From positions 1 to 28,097 of the forward strand of contig JBFELO010000057.1 in NCBI GenBank assembly GCA_041552055.1: a stretch of 28,097 nt of DNA. The letters run 5' to 3'. The position numbers and the translations under genes were made by a program. Shown here piece by piece: positions 1 through 7,957 of the stretch. This DNA is from JBFELO01 sp041552055. Lineage in GTDB: Bacteria > Acidobacteriota > Thermoanaerobaculia > Thermoanaerobaculales > Sulfomarinibacteraceae. Position 1 is the first letter of the stretch, and each line of letters begins with the position of its first letter. The notes beneath the pieces are model-generated. The model saw only the letters and a list, made by a program, of their open reading frames with translations. It was not told where the DNA came from and made no database searches.

Positions 1-30
1 GTGAACGTGGCACGCAATGTGGCACGCAAT
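1..30. repeat. Half of family-A palindrome at the window edge
   Basis: The window opens with GTGAACGTGGCAC, the right arm of the family-A palindrome seen complete at 7724-7798. It runs into a 12-bp tandem duplication (GTGGCACGCAAT at 7-18 and 19-30). It lies just downstream of the permease stop codon. The left arm, if present, is outside the window. Confidence 0.55.
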
Positions 31-35
31 GGCCG

Positions 36-2702
36 TCACTCCGTCCTGAGCGCCACCATCGGATCGACGCCGGCGACCCGCCGCGCCGGCAGATAGCAGG
101 CGAGCGTGGCCACTGTCGTGAACACCAGCGCGACCGCGGCAAAGGTCGTCGGGTCAGTCGGTGAGATCTCGTACATCACGGCCCTCAGAAACCGCGTGAG
201 GCCGAGCGCCCCCAGCGCACCGAGGGCGACCCCAACGACCACCAGCCGCAGGCCCTGTCGGAGCGCCAGGCGCACCAGATCTTCGTGGCTCGCGCCCATT
301 GCCATGCGGATCCCGAAATCTCGACGGTGCCTGGTCACCCTGTAGGACACGACGCCGTACACACCGACAGTGGCGATCAGCAGTGCCACCGCGGCGAAGA
401 TCCCCACCAGCCTCGTGTTGAGGAGGGCGCCGGCCACCGCCTCGCTCAGGTTGCCCTCGAGGAACCCGATCTCCGGAACCGCCAGGCTTGGGTCGGCGCG
501 TGCGATCGCCTGCCGCACGGCGGCCGAAGCCTGCACCGGATTGGCGGCGGTCTTGACCACCAGCGTCATGGCCGGCCAGGGCACCTGCCCGTGGTCGAGA
601 AACAGCATCGGCGGCGGCTCGGCCTCGAGGTAGGTGTCCCTGATCTCGCCGACCACGCCGATCACTTCAGCCAGTGGGCCGTCGGGGTTGTTCCACCGCA
701 GCCGCCTGCCCACCGGATCCTCGCCCGGCCACAGGCGATCGGCCAGGGTGGCGCCGATCACCGCGACCATCGCCGGCGTCTCCTCCTCGGTGACCTCGAG
801 ATCTCTGTCCTCGAAGGTGCGGCCCCTGAGCATCGGGATGCCCATGGCCTCGAAGAAGCCGGGGGTCACGACACGGAACTGGCAGCGCACGAACTCGCCG
901 AGATCCTGGGCGGTATCCACCGCGACCCTGTTCGACGGCCGCGGCCCACGGAACGGGTCGACCATGGTCGCCCCGACCGAGATCACGCTCGGAACCGCCT
1001 CCACCTCCTCGGTGACCTGGCGAAAGAACTCGGCCACCTGGGGTGACAGCTCGGGGTACCTGCTAGTCGGCAGCGTCAGCCCCGCCGTGAGCACGCGCTC
1101 CGTGCTGAAGCCGGGATCGATCCGCGTCAGCTCGGTGTAGCTCCTGACCAGCAGTCCGGCGCCGATCAGCAGCATCAGCGCCAGCGACAGCTCCGCCACC
1201 ACCAGCGCGTCGTGGAACCGGCGGGTGCTGCGCGGGGCCGTGTGGCGGTGGCCGGTCACCGTGTCGTCCAGCCTGCTACGGACGACCTGGAGGATCGGAG
1301 CGATGCCCGACAGCGCGCCTGCTGCGATCGAGACCGCCAGCGTGAACAGCAGCACACCGGTGTCGATGGAGAGCCCGCCGAGTCGCGGCAGCGCCTCGGG
1401 CGCAAAGGCACGGATCGCCGAGGTCGCACACACCGCCACGGCCAGCCCGACCGCTGCCCCGACCAGCGCCAGCAGCACCGACTCGGTGAGCAGCTGCCGT
1501 ACGATGCGGCCGCGGCTGGCGCCGAGCGCGGCCCGCGTCCCGAACTCCTGGAGCCGGTTCGTGACCTGGACGATCATCAAGCTGGAGACGTTTGCACAGG
1601 CCAGCAACAGCATCAGCGCCACCGCGGCGGTCAGTACCAGGGTCGTGTGCCGCGCCCGGGGACCGATCAGCCAGTCCGAGAAGCTGCGAAGCTTGAATCC
1701 CCAGCCGCCGTTCGTGTCCGGGTACAGCTCGCCCAGCCGGCCGGCGATGGCGTCCAGCTCGGCCCGCACCTGCGCAGCCGAGACCCCGACCTCGAGGCGG
1801 CCGTAGACCTCCAGGCGGTGCTCGCCGCGCTCGCTCGCGGGGTCCGCTGCGAGCGGCACCCACACGTCCGGTGAGGGCGGGAACTCGAAACCGGCGGGCA
1901 GCACGCCGACCACGGTCCAGCCCTCGCCATCCAGGGTGATCGTCCGGCCCAGGATCTCGCGGTCGGCGCCGAAGCAGCGCTGCCAGAATCCGTGGCTGAG
2001 AACGGCCACTCGTCTGTCACCGCCGGGTGCTTCCTCATCCGGGGTGAAGCTGCGGCCGAGAACGGGCTTGACACCGAGCACCGAAAACAGCGACCCGGTG
2101 GTCGGCATCCCGGTACACGCCCTGGGCTCGCCGGAATCGTTCAGCGTGAACGACATCGGGGGACCCGACACCGCTGCCAGATCGACGAACGAGCGGCCCT
2201 GCTCCCGGAGGTCGAGAAACGTGGGAGCCGAAACCGAGAACGACTCGCCTTCGGGGGTGGTCTCCTGGATCCGCACCAGCCGCTCCGGCTCGGGGTAGGG
2301 CAGCGGCTCGAGCACTACGGTTTTACTGACGCTGAAAACCGCGGTGTTGGCGCCGATGGCGAGCGCGATGGTCAGCACCACCACCGCCGACAGCACCGGG
2401 GCCTTGCGAAGCTGCCGCACCGCGAACGCCAGGTCCTGCCGCAGCTGGTGCAACCACACGTGTCGCAGCAGGTCGCGGTCGCGGCCACGGGCGATCCTGC
2501 GGCAGCGCCTGCCGACCTCGGCCAGGTCGCCGAAGCGGGCGACCGCGGCGTCACGCGCCTCCCGCTCGTCCATGCCTCGAGCCATCAGCTCCCGGGTCCG
2601 CATCTCGACGTGAAAGGCGAGCTCGGCCTCGACCTCGTGTGCCACGCTCACCCGGGTCAGCAGCGAGCGGAGATAACGGCGGAAGCGGTTCAGGTCAGTC
2701 AT
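36..2702 (-). CDS. ADOP-type ABC transporter permease (MacB/FtsX-like)
   Basis: An 888-aa membrane protein with the layout of acidobacterial duplicated orphan permeases. A charged cytoplasmic N-terminus (about residues 1-95, with the AHEVEAELAFHVE region typical of this family) precedes the first membrane helix (about 102-124) and a MacB-like periplasmic core domain. Next come three helices with the FtsX-type LLACANVSSL signature, a second helix plus periplasmic domain, and three C-terminal helices ending in the family-like ARRVAGVDPMVALRTE. No ATPase gene is adjacent, as is usual for these orphan permeases. Exported substrate or signal is unknown. The ATG lies 6 nt after the stop of the PadR gene, so the two form an operon and the permease is probably PadR-controlled. 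The family assignment is strong, the biological role is not. Confidence 0.9.
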   Translation of the reverse strand: MTDLNRFRRYLRSLLTRVSVAHEVEAELAFHVEMRTRELMARGMDEREARDAAVARFGDLAEVGRRCRRIARGRDRDLLRHVWLHQLRQDLAFAVRQLRKAPVLSAVVVLTIALAIGANTAVFSVSKTVVLEPLPYPEPERLVRIQETTPEGESFSVSAPTFLDLREQGRSFVDLAAVSGPPMSFTLNDSGEPRACTGMPTTGSLFSVLGVKPVLGRSFTPDEEAPGGDRRVAVLSHGFWQRCFGADREILGRTITLDGEGWTVVGVLPAGFEFPPSPDVWVPLAADPASERGEHRLEVYGRLEVGVSAAQVRAELDAIAGRLGELYPDTNGGWGFKLRSFSDWLIGPRARHTTLVLTAAVALMLLLACANVSSLMIVQVTNRLQEFGTRAALGASRGRIVRQLLTESVLLALVGAAVGLAVAVCATSAIRAFAPEALPRLGGLSIDTGVLLFTLAVSIAAGALSGIAPILQVVRSRLDDTVTGHRHTAPRSTRRFHDALVVAELSLALMLLIGAGLLVRSYTELTRIDPGFSTERVLTAGLTLPTSRYPELSPQVAEFFRQVTEEVEAVPSVISVGATMVDPFRGPRPSNRVAVDTAQDLGEFVRCQFRVVTPGFFEAMGIPMLRGRTFEDRDLEVTEEETPAMVAVIGATLADRLWPGEDPVGRRLRWNNPDGPLAEVIGVVGEIRDTYLEAEPPPMLFLDHGQVPWPAMTLVVKTAANPVQASAAVRQAIARADPSLAVPEIGFLEGNLSEAVAGALLNTRLVGIFAAVALLIATVGVYGVVSYRVTRHRRDFGIRMAMGASHEDLVRLALRQGLRLVVVGVALGALGALGLTRFLRAVMYEISPTDPTTFAAVALVFTTVATLACYLPARRVAGVDPMVALRTE

Positions 2703-2708
2703 GTCGCG

Positions 2709-3047
2709 TCACGCCTCGGCGGCCAGGAGCACCTTTGAGACCGCGGCCGTGAACACTTGCCACCGTTCGGTCTCCGCGGCCAGCTGGGCGCATCCCCGCT
2801 CGGTGATCGCGTACAGCTTTGCCCTGCGATTGAGTTCGGACAGACCCCACTCAGCCTCGATCCACCCGCGCCGCTCCATCCGGTAGAGGGCGGGGTAGAG
2901 CGAGCCCTCCTCGACCTGCACGACCTCATCCGAGGATGCCTCGATCCACCGCGCCACCCCATAGCCGTGGTTCTTTCCGTAGCTCAGCGCCTTGAGGATC
3001 AGGGCGTCCAGCGTCCCGTGCAGCAGCGTGCTCGAGCGTTTCGGCAT
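2709..3047 (-). CDS. PadR-family transcriptional regulator
   Basis: A 112-aa protein of normal length for short PadR regulators. The winged-helix core is recognisable: TLDALILKALSYGKNHGYGVARWIE, then an acidic turn, EEGSLYPALYRMERRGWIEAEWG, and a basic wing ending in KLYAITERGCAQL. A purine-rich ribosome site (GGGAGGA, complement of 3051-3057) lies just before the ATG. It is the first gene of an operon with the downstream permease, a pairing common in Acidobacteriota, and probably represses its own promoter through the dyad at 3062-3076. The inducer is unknown. Confidence 0.93.
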   Translation of the reverse strand: MPKRSSTLLHGTLDALILKALSYGKNHGYGVARWIEASSDEVVQVEEGSLYPALYRMERRGWIEAEWGLSELNRRAKLYAITERGCAQLAAETERWQVFTAAVSKVLLAAEA

Positions 3048-3061
3048 CGCTCCTCCCGTTG

Positions 3062-3076
3062 CCTAGATAGTCTAGG
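3062..3076. promoter_or_regulatory. Candidate PadR operator (perfect dyad)
   Basis: CCTAGA-TAG-TCTAGG is a perfect 6+3+6 inverted repeat 15 nt upstream of the PadR start. It would overlap the core promoter of the padR-permease operon. PadR dimers typically autoregulate through such dyads. Binding is inferred from position and symmetry only. Confidence 0.55.
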
Positions 3077-3237
3077 TAACCTGTGAGTGATACGCCAACC
3101 GGCACGAGAGGTTTCGTCAGCGCGTCGTCACCGTCCGCCGCGGTGGGATATCATGCCGCAGGTTCGTCTCGCGTCAGGAACGGCGAATCGGGATTCCCCG
3201 TTGAGAGGGGTCGCCGCTACTCGACAGGAGGTTCACT

Positions 3238-3843
3238 ATGGAGCGTCGTCCGACTGTGGTTGAACTCGACCGGAGGCAACTGGTCGCGAACCTCTGTGCC
3301 GTCGGCTCACTGGCCTGCCTGGGGTGTGCACGCGTCCTCGCAGCCGAGGGCGAGCCAGACACGCCGCCGCACAAGTTTGCGGCCGCCTCGGGCATGAGCT
3401 TCGAGGAGGTCTACAAGTTCGCCTATGCCAGGGGGTTCATCCCCATGATGAAGGTGCTCGTCGACGAGGTCGGCCTGGACACCATCCAGGCCGCGGCCAG
3501 CGAGTCAGTCCGCCGGGTTGCGCCGGCGAGGTTCGCGGCGCTCCCGGCGAGAGATATGGCCGCCTGGATCGCCGTGCTGAAGACCCCGGATCCCCTGGTG
3601 GATCACGTCCTCACCACGGAGATCGTGGACGAGTCCGACACTGCCGTCGAGGTACGGATCACCGAGTGCCTGTGGGCCAAGACCTTCCGCGAGGCGGACG
3701 CAGCCGATCTGGGGTACGCCTGCATCTGCCATCCCGACTTCGCGATGGCGAAGGCGTTCAACCCCAACATGCGAATGATCCGCGACAAGACCCTGATGGA
3801 GGGTCACTCTCACTGCAATCACCGGTGGGTCATGGAGGCGTGA
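3238..3843 (+). CDS. L-2-amino-thiazoline-4-carboxylic acid hydrolase-like protein, probably exported
   Basis: 201 aa with a consensus ribosome site (AGGAGG at 3226-3231, 6 nt before the ATG). The C-terminal half resembles the ATC hydrolase family: an EVRITECLWAKTF segment, then LGYACICHPDFAMAKAFNPN and the terminal EGHSHCNHRW signature, with Cys and His residues that could act in catalysis or metal binding. Known members open L-2-amino-thiazoline-4-carboxylate on the way to L-cysteine, but many members have unknown substrates. The N-terminus has Arg-Arg (DRRQLV) before a short hydrophobic, cysteine-containing stretch ending near VLAAEG, which suggests a Tat-type signal peptide. No lipobox fits well. 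It stands alone, divergent from padR. Confidence 0.72.
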   Translation: MERRPTVVELDRRQLVANLCAVGSLACLGCARVLAAEGEPDTPPHKFAAASGMSFEEVYKFAYARGFIPMMKVLVDEVGLDTIQAAASESVRRVAPARFAALPARDMAAWIAVLKTPDPLVDHVLTTEIVDESDTAVEVRITECLWAKTFREADAADLGYACICHPDFAMAKAFNPNMRMIRDKTLMEGHSHCNHRWVMEA

Positions 3844-3893
3844 CCGCTCACCCGGCGCCTCACGCGGAGGGCTTGGCACAACCTCGAGGGACA

Positions 3894-3908
3894 GGTGCCA
3901 CGTTCACA
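3894..3908. repeat. Half of family-A palindrome
   Basis: GGTGCCACGTTCACA, 50 nt after the preceding stop codon, matches the left arm of the complete element at 7724-7798. No matching right arm is visible nearby, so this is a solitary arm. Confidence 0.5.
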
Positions 3909-3960
3909 TCTGCACAGTTGTGAGCTTCCGGATGTCTCGGCCACGAGTACTCAGGGTTTG

Positions 3961-4012
3961 CCGAAACAACCACGGCGACAGTAACGTCAGAATCGATGGG
4001 CCCGGCACTCGT
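3961..4012 (+). repeat. Degenerate copy of the RAYT-associated family-C repeat
   Basis: About 50 bp align with 15873-15924: GAAACAACCA at the left, and AATCGATGGG followed by CCCGGCACTCGT at the right, with a more diverged middle. The core GGGCCYGGCACTCGT (3998-4012) recurs beside the transposase-tail fragments at 15910 and 18086. It is read as a degraded REP-type repeat with no coding function. Confidence 0.5.
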
Positions 4013-4043
4013 GTCGAATTCGCTCGACGAGGCCTGCCTCGTA

Positions 4044-4125
4044 ATCCCATCGCCCCCGACCCCACGGCCCACCAGGATCTACTGCATTTCGTTCCTCGCA
4101 CGAATTGCATTAGCGGGTTTACTCT
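4044..4125 (+). repeat. Direct repeat E, copy 1
   Basis: Begins ATCCCATCGC, includes CCCACGGCCCACCAGGATCT, then an imperfect inverted repeat (TGCATTTCG / CGAATTGCA) and ends in TTTACTCTC. The same series of motifs in the same order and orientation occurs at 5347-5432. The right end overlaps the 3' end of the 250-aa gene on the minus strand and includes its TAA stop. Confidence 0.6.
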
Positions 4126-4871
4126 CCCAAGCCCGTAAGCCCTCCCCAGTCGATGTCGCCGTCGTTCTTTCCATCGATGATCTGTTCCTTGGCGTGGCGG
4201 AGCGACGTGCGGAACGTGGTCATCACGATGGAATAGAGATCGTCCGGTGGTGGGTGCTCGTCGTTCGCGTTCATCAGGGCGAGTTTGAACGCGGTCTTGG
4301 CGTATACGGTGTAACGGTTGGTGGCAGGCTGATCGGGCAGTGCGCCGCGCCGCAGCGCGATGCCGCCCACCGCTACCAGGCCGAGGTGGTACACCAGGTG
4401 ATCTCGGGCCGCCAGCAGCGCGCGCTCCTCGGGACCGTCCGCTTCGGGGAACTGGTGCCTTCTCAGCGCCTCGAGCTCGTCCGAACTGCAGCCCAGACTC
4501 TCCCCTGAGATGTCCGGTACGAGCCAGCTCGTCAGGCACCACGAGTCGGTCATGTCGAGCAGGGCCCTGCGCAGTGCACGCGCCTGCTCTTGCCTCGACT
4601 CCGCCGCGGCGACCGGTTCCATCAGCTGCGAGAACGCGCCCCTCCACTGTCCCATCCAGACGTCGCGCTGGACCGCGTCCGTGCTCAACTTGATCGACGT
4701 CGTGGTGACCTCGGACCAGCCGTCCGGCGAGCTGGCCTCACCGTCCAGCTTCCGGCAGACCATCCGGTAGGTGCCGAGGGTCGACACCTGTTCCAGGCAC
4801 GACGCCCCCTCGTCCACCAGCTGGGGGAGCGTCAACACCCGGGCCTTGCCGCGAAACAGCCACTCGAGCAT
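4119..4871 (-). CDS. Hypothetical protein, 250 aa
   Basis: I do not recognise a family. The ATG at 4871 is preferred over an upstream in-frame start at 4949 because a GAGGAGG ribosome site (complement of 4882-4888) lies 10 nt upstream of it and the first residues become MLEWLFRGKARVL. The protein is soluble, has no signal peptide or membrane helix, and is rich in Glu, Asp, Leu and Trp. It has a predicted-helical middle (AAESRQEQARALRRALLDM) and a C-terminus containing LRHAKEQIIDGKNDGDIDWG. It is divergent from the ADP-ribosylglycohydrolase cluster and bracketed by the two direct copies of repeat E. Coding status is supported by codon pattern and ribosome site. Function is unknown. Confidence 0.75.
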   Translation of the reverse strand: MLEWLFRGKARVLTLPQLVDEGASCLEQVSTLGTYRMVCRKLDGEASSPDGWSEVTTTSIKLSTDAVQRDVWMGQWRGAFSQLMEPVAAAESRQEQARALRRALLDMTDSWCLTSWLVPDISGESLGCSSDELEALRRHQFPEADGPEERALLAARDHLVYHLGLVAVGGIALRRGALPDQPATNRYTVYAKTAFKLALMNANDEHPPPDDLYSIVMTTFRTSLRHAKEQIIDGKNDGDIDWGGLTGLGE

Positions 4872-4997
4872 GAGATCCTTGCCTCCTCGGGGACAGAGTT
4901 CCCCTGCCGTTTCAAATAGATAAGCGCGCCTTGGATCGACGAGTGTCAACGCGTCACTTGGTAGCCTTCGTCGACATGAGAACCACGAGCGATTGAT

Positions 4998-5015
4998 GGT
5001 GCGGCGAGCCGCACC
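4998..5015. repeat. Short perfect hairpin
   Basis: GGTGCGGC-GA-GCCGCACC forms an 8-bp stem with a 2-nt loop. It lies in the divergent intergenic region next to the TGTCATCC-type repeats and may be part of that composite repeat. There is no T-run, so it does not look like an intrinsic terminator. Confidence 0.45.
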
Positions 5016-5022
5016 CTGCCTG

Positions 5023-5331
5023 TTGTCGTCCTGAGGAGCCGCTCCTTTCTTCTGTCATCCTGAGGAGTCCGGCACTCAGGCCTCGAGAGTTGAAATGGCC
5101 AGGGTGGAATCTGGGCGTGGACCGTCAAGCACTCCGAGCATTCGAATGCTGAGGTCCGGACGACGAAGGATCCCCTCACGAACGAACGTCGCCGCGATCG
5201 GGTTGTCGCTCCGGAGAATTCAGGGGATTCTTCGTCGGGGCCTTCAGCTTCGTCCTTCGAGCTGCGCCGTGACAGGTTAGGCTGCGTCCAACGAACTTCG
5301 CCGTACCATGCAGCCCCTCCTCAGAATGACA
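5023..5331. repeat. Composite 'TGTCATCCTGAGGAG' repeat cluster
   Basis: TTGTCGTCCTGAGGAGC (5023-5038) and TGTCATCCTGAGGAG (5053-5067) face the inverted end CTCCTCAGAATGACA (5317-5331, 14/15 complementary). CGACGAAGGATCCCC and GGGGATTCTTCGTCG inside form an internal inverted pair. This matches a widespread intergenic repeat type that I recall from many environmental bacterial genomes. It carries no gene and fills most of the 585-bp gap 4872-5456. Confidence 0.65.
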
Positions 5332-5346
5332 AGCTAGATTATTGTC

Positions 5347-5432
5347 ATCCCATCGCGCCCCTTTCCCACGGCCCTCCAGGATCCACTGCAATCCGCGCGA
5401 CGGATTGCGCCAGCGGATTGCACTAAACTCTC
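5347..5432 (+). repeat. Direct repeat E, copy 2
   Basis: Same motif order as 4044-4125: ATCCCATCGC, CCCACGGCCCTCCAGGATCC, a perfect inverted repeat (TGCAATCCG / CGGATTGCA) and AAACTCTC at the end. It lies directly before the ribosome site of the gene starting at 5457, so it may contribute to that gene's leader. Confidence 0.6.
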
Positions 5433-5456
5433 ACCGCACCCCAACTGGAGGACGAT

Positions 5457-6764
5457 ATGCCCGACAACGACGAAGCCGCACCGACGTTTCACCTCGATTT
5501 GGACATCACCGACCCCACGCTGGTCGAGTGGCTCGAGGAGCTTCCGGACCACCAGGTGCAGCCCCGGGTCGAGGACACCCTGCGCGCCGGCCACTTCGTG
5601 CTCAACCTGGTCCAGGCCGCGGCCGGCGAGGAGCAGATGGCGCGCTACTTCCGGCCGGTCACCAGTCAGATGACGCGTCTCGAGGAAACCCTCGACGACA
5701 TCATGGGGCGGGCAAAGGCGTCACAACGGATCGGCAAGCTGGGCGAGCGGTTCGCGGTGTCCCAGCTCACCGAGGCGTTCCCGGGCGACAGCTTCGAGGA
5801 CGTCTCCGCCGGCGCCGAGCAGGCCGACATTCGAGCGTTTTTCGACGTCGGTGGCGACGAGCCGAAGGAGGCTCGCATCGAGGTCAAGTTCTACAGCGAC
5901 GATGTTCCCACCAAAGAGCTGACGAAGTTTCGCCGTGACATGGAAAAGACCGGTGTCAAGTTCGGGCTGATGGTGTCGATGGCCAGCAGGCTCACCGGTA
6001 TGAAGAGCCCGCTGAAGATCGAGGAGGAGGGCGGCAGGATCGCCGTGTTCGTGTCGCGCGCCGGACTCGACGGCGTGCGTCTCGTCGCGGCCGCCGCCAT
6101 GCTCAAGGCGATCATCATCTATCACACCAGGGCCGAGGCGGTGCAACGCGTCAGCGCGACCGCGATCCACCAGGCCTGGTCGCGGCTCAGCGCCGAGTTC
6201 GAGGAGATCGAGGCGATCGCCCGGCAGGTGGCTCAGTTCCGCGACTCGGTGTGGGCCACAGCGGACGGTCTCACCCAGCAACTGCGCGCCCTAGCCGACA
6301 GTGCCGGCGACGCGGACACCAGGCTCCGGCACGCGGTCCAGCGCCTGACCAACCGCCTGCACGCCGAGCTCGAGGCCTTGCCGTACTCTGGCGACCGCCC
6401 GGCTCTGCCGGAGCCTTCACCACCGGATGCTGTCCTTGCCGAGCTCAGCCGCCTGAAGGAGAAAAAGGACAAGCGCGCGGCGGCGTACAGCCGTGTGCAC
6501 GAGCAGGCCGAGAAGCACGGCTTGGACATCCGCATCGAGGGTGACGGGACCTGGCTTTTCCTGAAAGGGGGCACCGAGGTCGCCAGGACTGCGGGCCCCA
6601 AAAACCGCCTCGACCTGGTCTTCCCGGCCGCACCCGACGGCGAGGAGCAGCGCCTGGTGAGAGGCCTGGAAAAGGAGAAGAAAGAGGGCATCGTCGTCGA
6701 CGGCACCGACATCGAGGCCTTTACCGCCAGGGTGGGCGAGAGGTTCGGCGAGGCCACGGCATGA
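5457..6764 (+). CDS. PD-(D/E)XK nuclease-like protein with helical C-terminal region
   Basis: 435 aa, with GGAGG at 5447-5451 giving 5-nt spacing. Residues about 90-205 look like a PD-(D/E)XK phosphodiesterase fold: Glu97 in the LGERFAVSQL helix, Asp124 in EQADIRAFF, and Glu142-Val-Lys144 in ARIEVKFYS, followed by a helix (TKELTKFRRDM) and a beta strand (FGLMVSM). The layout recalls RmuC/DUF2130-like proteins. The remaining part is helical, with a basic segment SRLKEKKDKRAAA near 331. There is no membrane helix. Its stop overlaps the start of the downstream ADP-ribosylglycohydrolase (ATGA at 6761-6764), so the two are translationally coupled. The nuclease assignment is inferred from motif spacing only. 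A DNA-binding or scaffolding role is the alternative. Confidence 0.7.
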   Translation: MPDNDEAAPTFHLDLDITDPTLVEWLEELPDHQVQPRVEDTLRAGHFVLNLVQAAAGEEQMARYFRPVTSQMTRLEETLDDIMGRAKASQRIGKLGERFAVSQLTEAFPGDSFEDVSAGAEQADIRAFFDVGGDEPKEARIEVKFYSDDVPTKELTKFRRDMEKTGVKFGLMVSMASRLTGMKSPLKIEEEGGRIAVFVSRAGLDGVRLVAAAAMLKAIIIYHTRAEAVQRVSATAIHQAWSRLSAEFEEIEAIARQVAQFRDSVWATADGLTQQLRALADSAGDADTRLRHAVQRLTNRLHAELEALPYSGDRPALPEPSPPDAVLAELSRLKEKKDKRAAAYSRVHEQAEKHGLDIRIEGDGTWLFLKGGTEVARTAGPKNRLDLVFPAAPDGEEQRLVRGLEKEKKEGIVVDGTDIEAFTARVGERFGEATA

Positions 6765-7759
6765 CACCGGATTCCGCGGTCTCGCTGCAGTCACGCTTCC
6801 GCGGTGTACTGCTCGGCCTGGCGGGCGGCGATGCCGTGGGCACGGCGCTCGAGTTCAAGCCAGCAGGCACCTTTGAGCCCATCGACGACATGGTGGGTGG
6901 CGGGCCGTTCGGTCTCGAAGCGGGCCAGTGGACCGACGACACCTCCATGGCGCTGTGCCTCGCCGAGAGCATCGTCGAGACCGAGAGATTCGATCCGGTG
7001 GACCAGCTGGAGCGCTACTGCCGGTGGTGGCGCGAGGGTCACCTGTCGGCTACCGGGAGCTGCTTCGACATCGGCAACACCGTGCGCGATGCGCTGTTGC
7101 GGTTCGGGCGCACCGGCGAGTCGTTCTGCGGCTCGGACCACGAGCGCTCCGCCGGCAACGGCTCGATCATGCGTCTCGCGCCGGTGCCGCTCGCCTGGCA
7201 CCACGACCCCGAGACAGCAATACACCTCGCCGGTGAGTCCTCGCGCACCACCCACCAACACCCTGCCGCGATCGATGGCTGCCGGTACCTGGCGGCGCTC
7301 ATCGTTGGTGCCCTCCTGGGTCGCCCCAAGAGCGAACTCCTGTCCAACCGCTTCTCGCCCGTCCCCGACCTCTGGGATCGCGAGCCTCTCATATCAGAGA
7401 TCGACGCCATCGCCCGGGGGTCCTTCAGACACAAAGGCCCGCCTGACATCCGAGGCACCGGCTACGTCGTCCGCTCGCTCGAGGCCGCCCTCTGGGCCTT
7501 CCACCGGGCCGAAGACTTCCGCACGGGCTGCCTGCTCGCCGCCAACCTCGGTGACGACGCCGACACCACCGCCGCCGTCTACGGCCAAATTGCCGGTGCG
7601 TACTGGGGAGAGCAGGGGATCCCCGACGAGTGGCTCGACAAGCTGTCACTCCGATCGCTGATCGAAGAGCTGGCCGATCGCCTGCTGGAGTTCTCGCAGG
7701 CGCATTCGCGACGCATACATAGGTGCCACGTTCACCAACTTCACCAAGTTGACGTATGA
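6761..7759 (+). CDS. ADP-ribosylglycohydrolase (DraG/ARH-like)
   Basis: 332 aa. The signatures of the fold that removes ADP-ribose from modified targets are present: GDAVGTALEF near the start, WTDDTSMAL (metal-binding Thr-Asp-Asp-Thr), SAGNGSIMRLAPVP, THQHP, and the C-terminal metal motif GDDADTTAAVYGQIAGAYWG. The start overlaps the upstream nuclease-like gene by 4 nt. The last 11 residues (from Cys322) and the stop codon are encoded by the left half of the palindrome at 7724-7798, so the native C-terminus has been replaced or extended by a repeat insertion. All catalytic motifs lie upstream, so activity is probably retained. The target molecule is unknown. Confidence 0.9.
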   Translation: MTPDSAVSLQSRFRGVLLGLAGGDAVGTALEFKPAGTFEPIDDMVGGGPFGLEAGQWTDDTSMALCLAESIVETERFDPVDQLERYCRWWREGHLSATGSCFDIGNTVRDALLRFGRTGESFCGSDHERSAGNGSIMRLAPVPLAWHHDPETAIHLAGESSRTTHQHPAAIDGCRYLAALIVGALLGRPKSELLSNRFSPVPDLWDREPLISEIDAIARGSFRHKGPPDIRGTGYVVRSLEAALWAFHRAEDFRTGCLLAANLGDDADTTAAVYGQIAGAYWGEQGIPDEWLDKLSLRSLIEELADRLLEFSQAHSRRIHRCHVHQLHQVDV

Positions 7760-7798
7760 TGTCGGGTACTCATTTCGGTTGGCTTGGTGAACGTGGCA
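7724..7798. repeat. Family-A palindromic element, complete
   Basis: A 75-bp element with perfect 15-bp arms, TGCCACGTTCACCAA (7724-7738) and TTGGTGAACGTGGCA (7784-7798), plus a smaller internal hairpin CAACTT-CACC-AAGTTG (7737-7752). It overlaps the 3' end of the preceding gene. Related single or degenerate copies lie at 1, 3894, 9430, 10211 and 24020. It looks like a REPIN/MITE-type non-autonomous element. Confidence 0.75.
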
Positions 7799-7957
7799 TC
7801 CGTCCGTCATCAGTGAGAGGCAGCCGTCAAACACGCGGTTGCGCCTATCGAGGTTCTTTCGACTGGCGAAACAGGGGTCGATACCACCGAGGATTTCAGC
7901 AACCCAAGCTCGACGTCGGGAACCCACTCCACTGACGACCCAGAGCGGGGGGTGACC

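Noticed and set aside
3920..4138. A 72-codon plus-strand frame with a segment like one at 15826-15950
   Set aside because: The similarity (NNHGDSNV / NNHDHNNV, GPGTR) comes from the shared DNA repeat and is not accompanied by a ribosome site or a recognisable protein.
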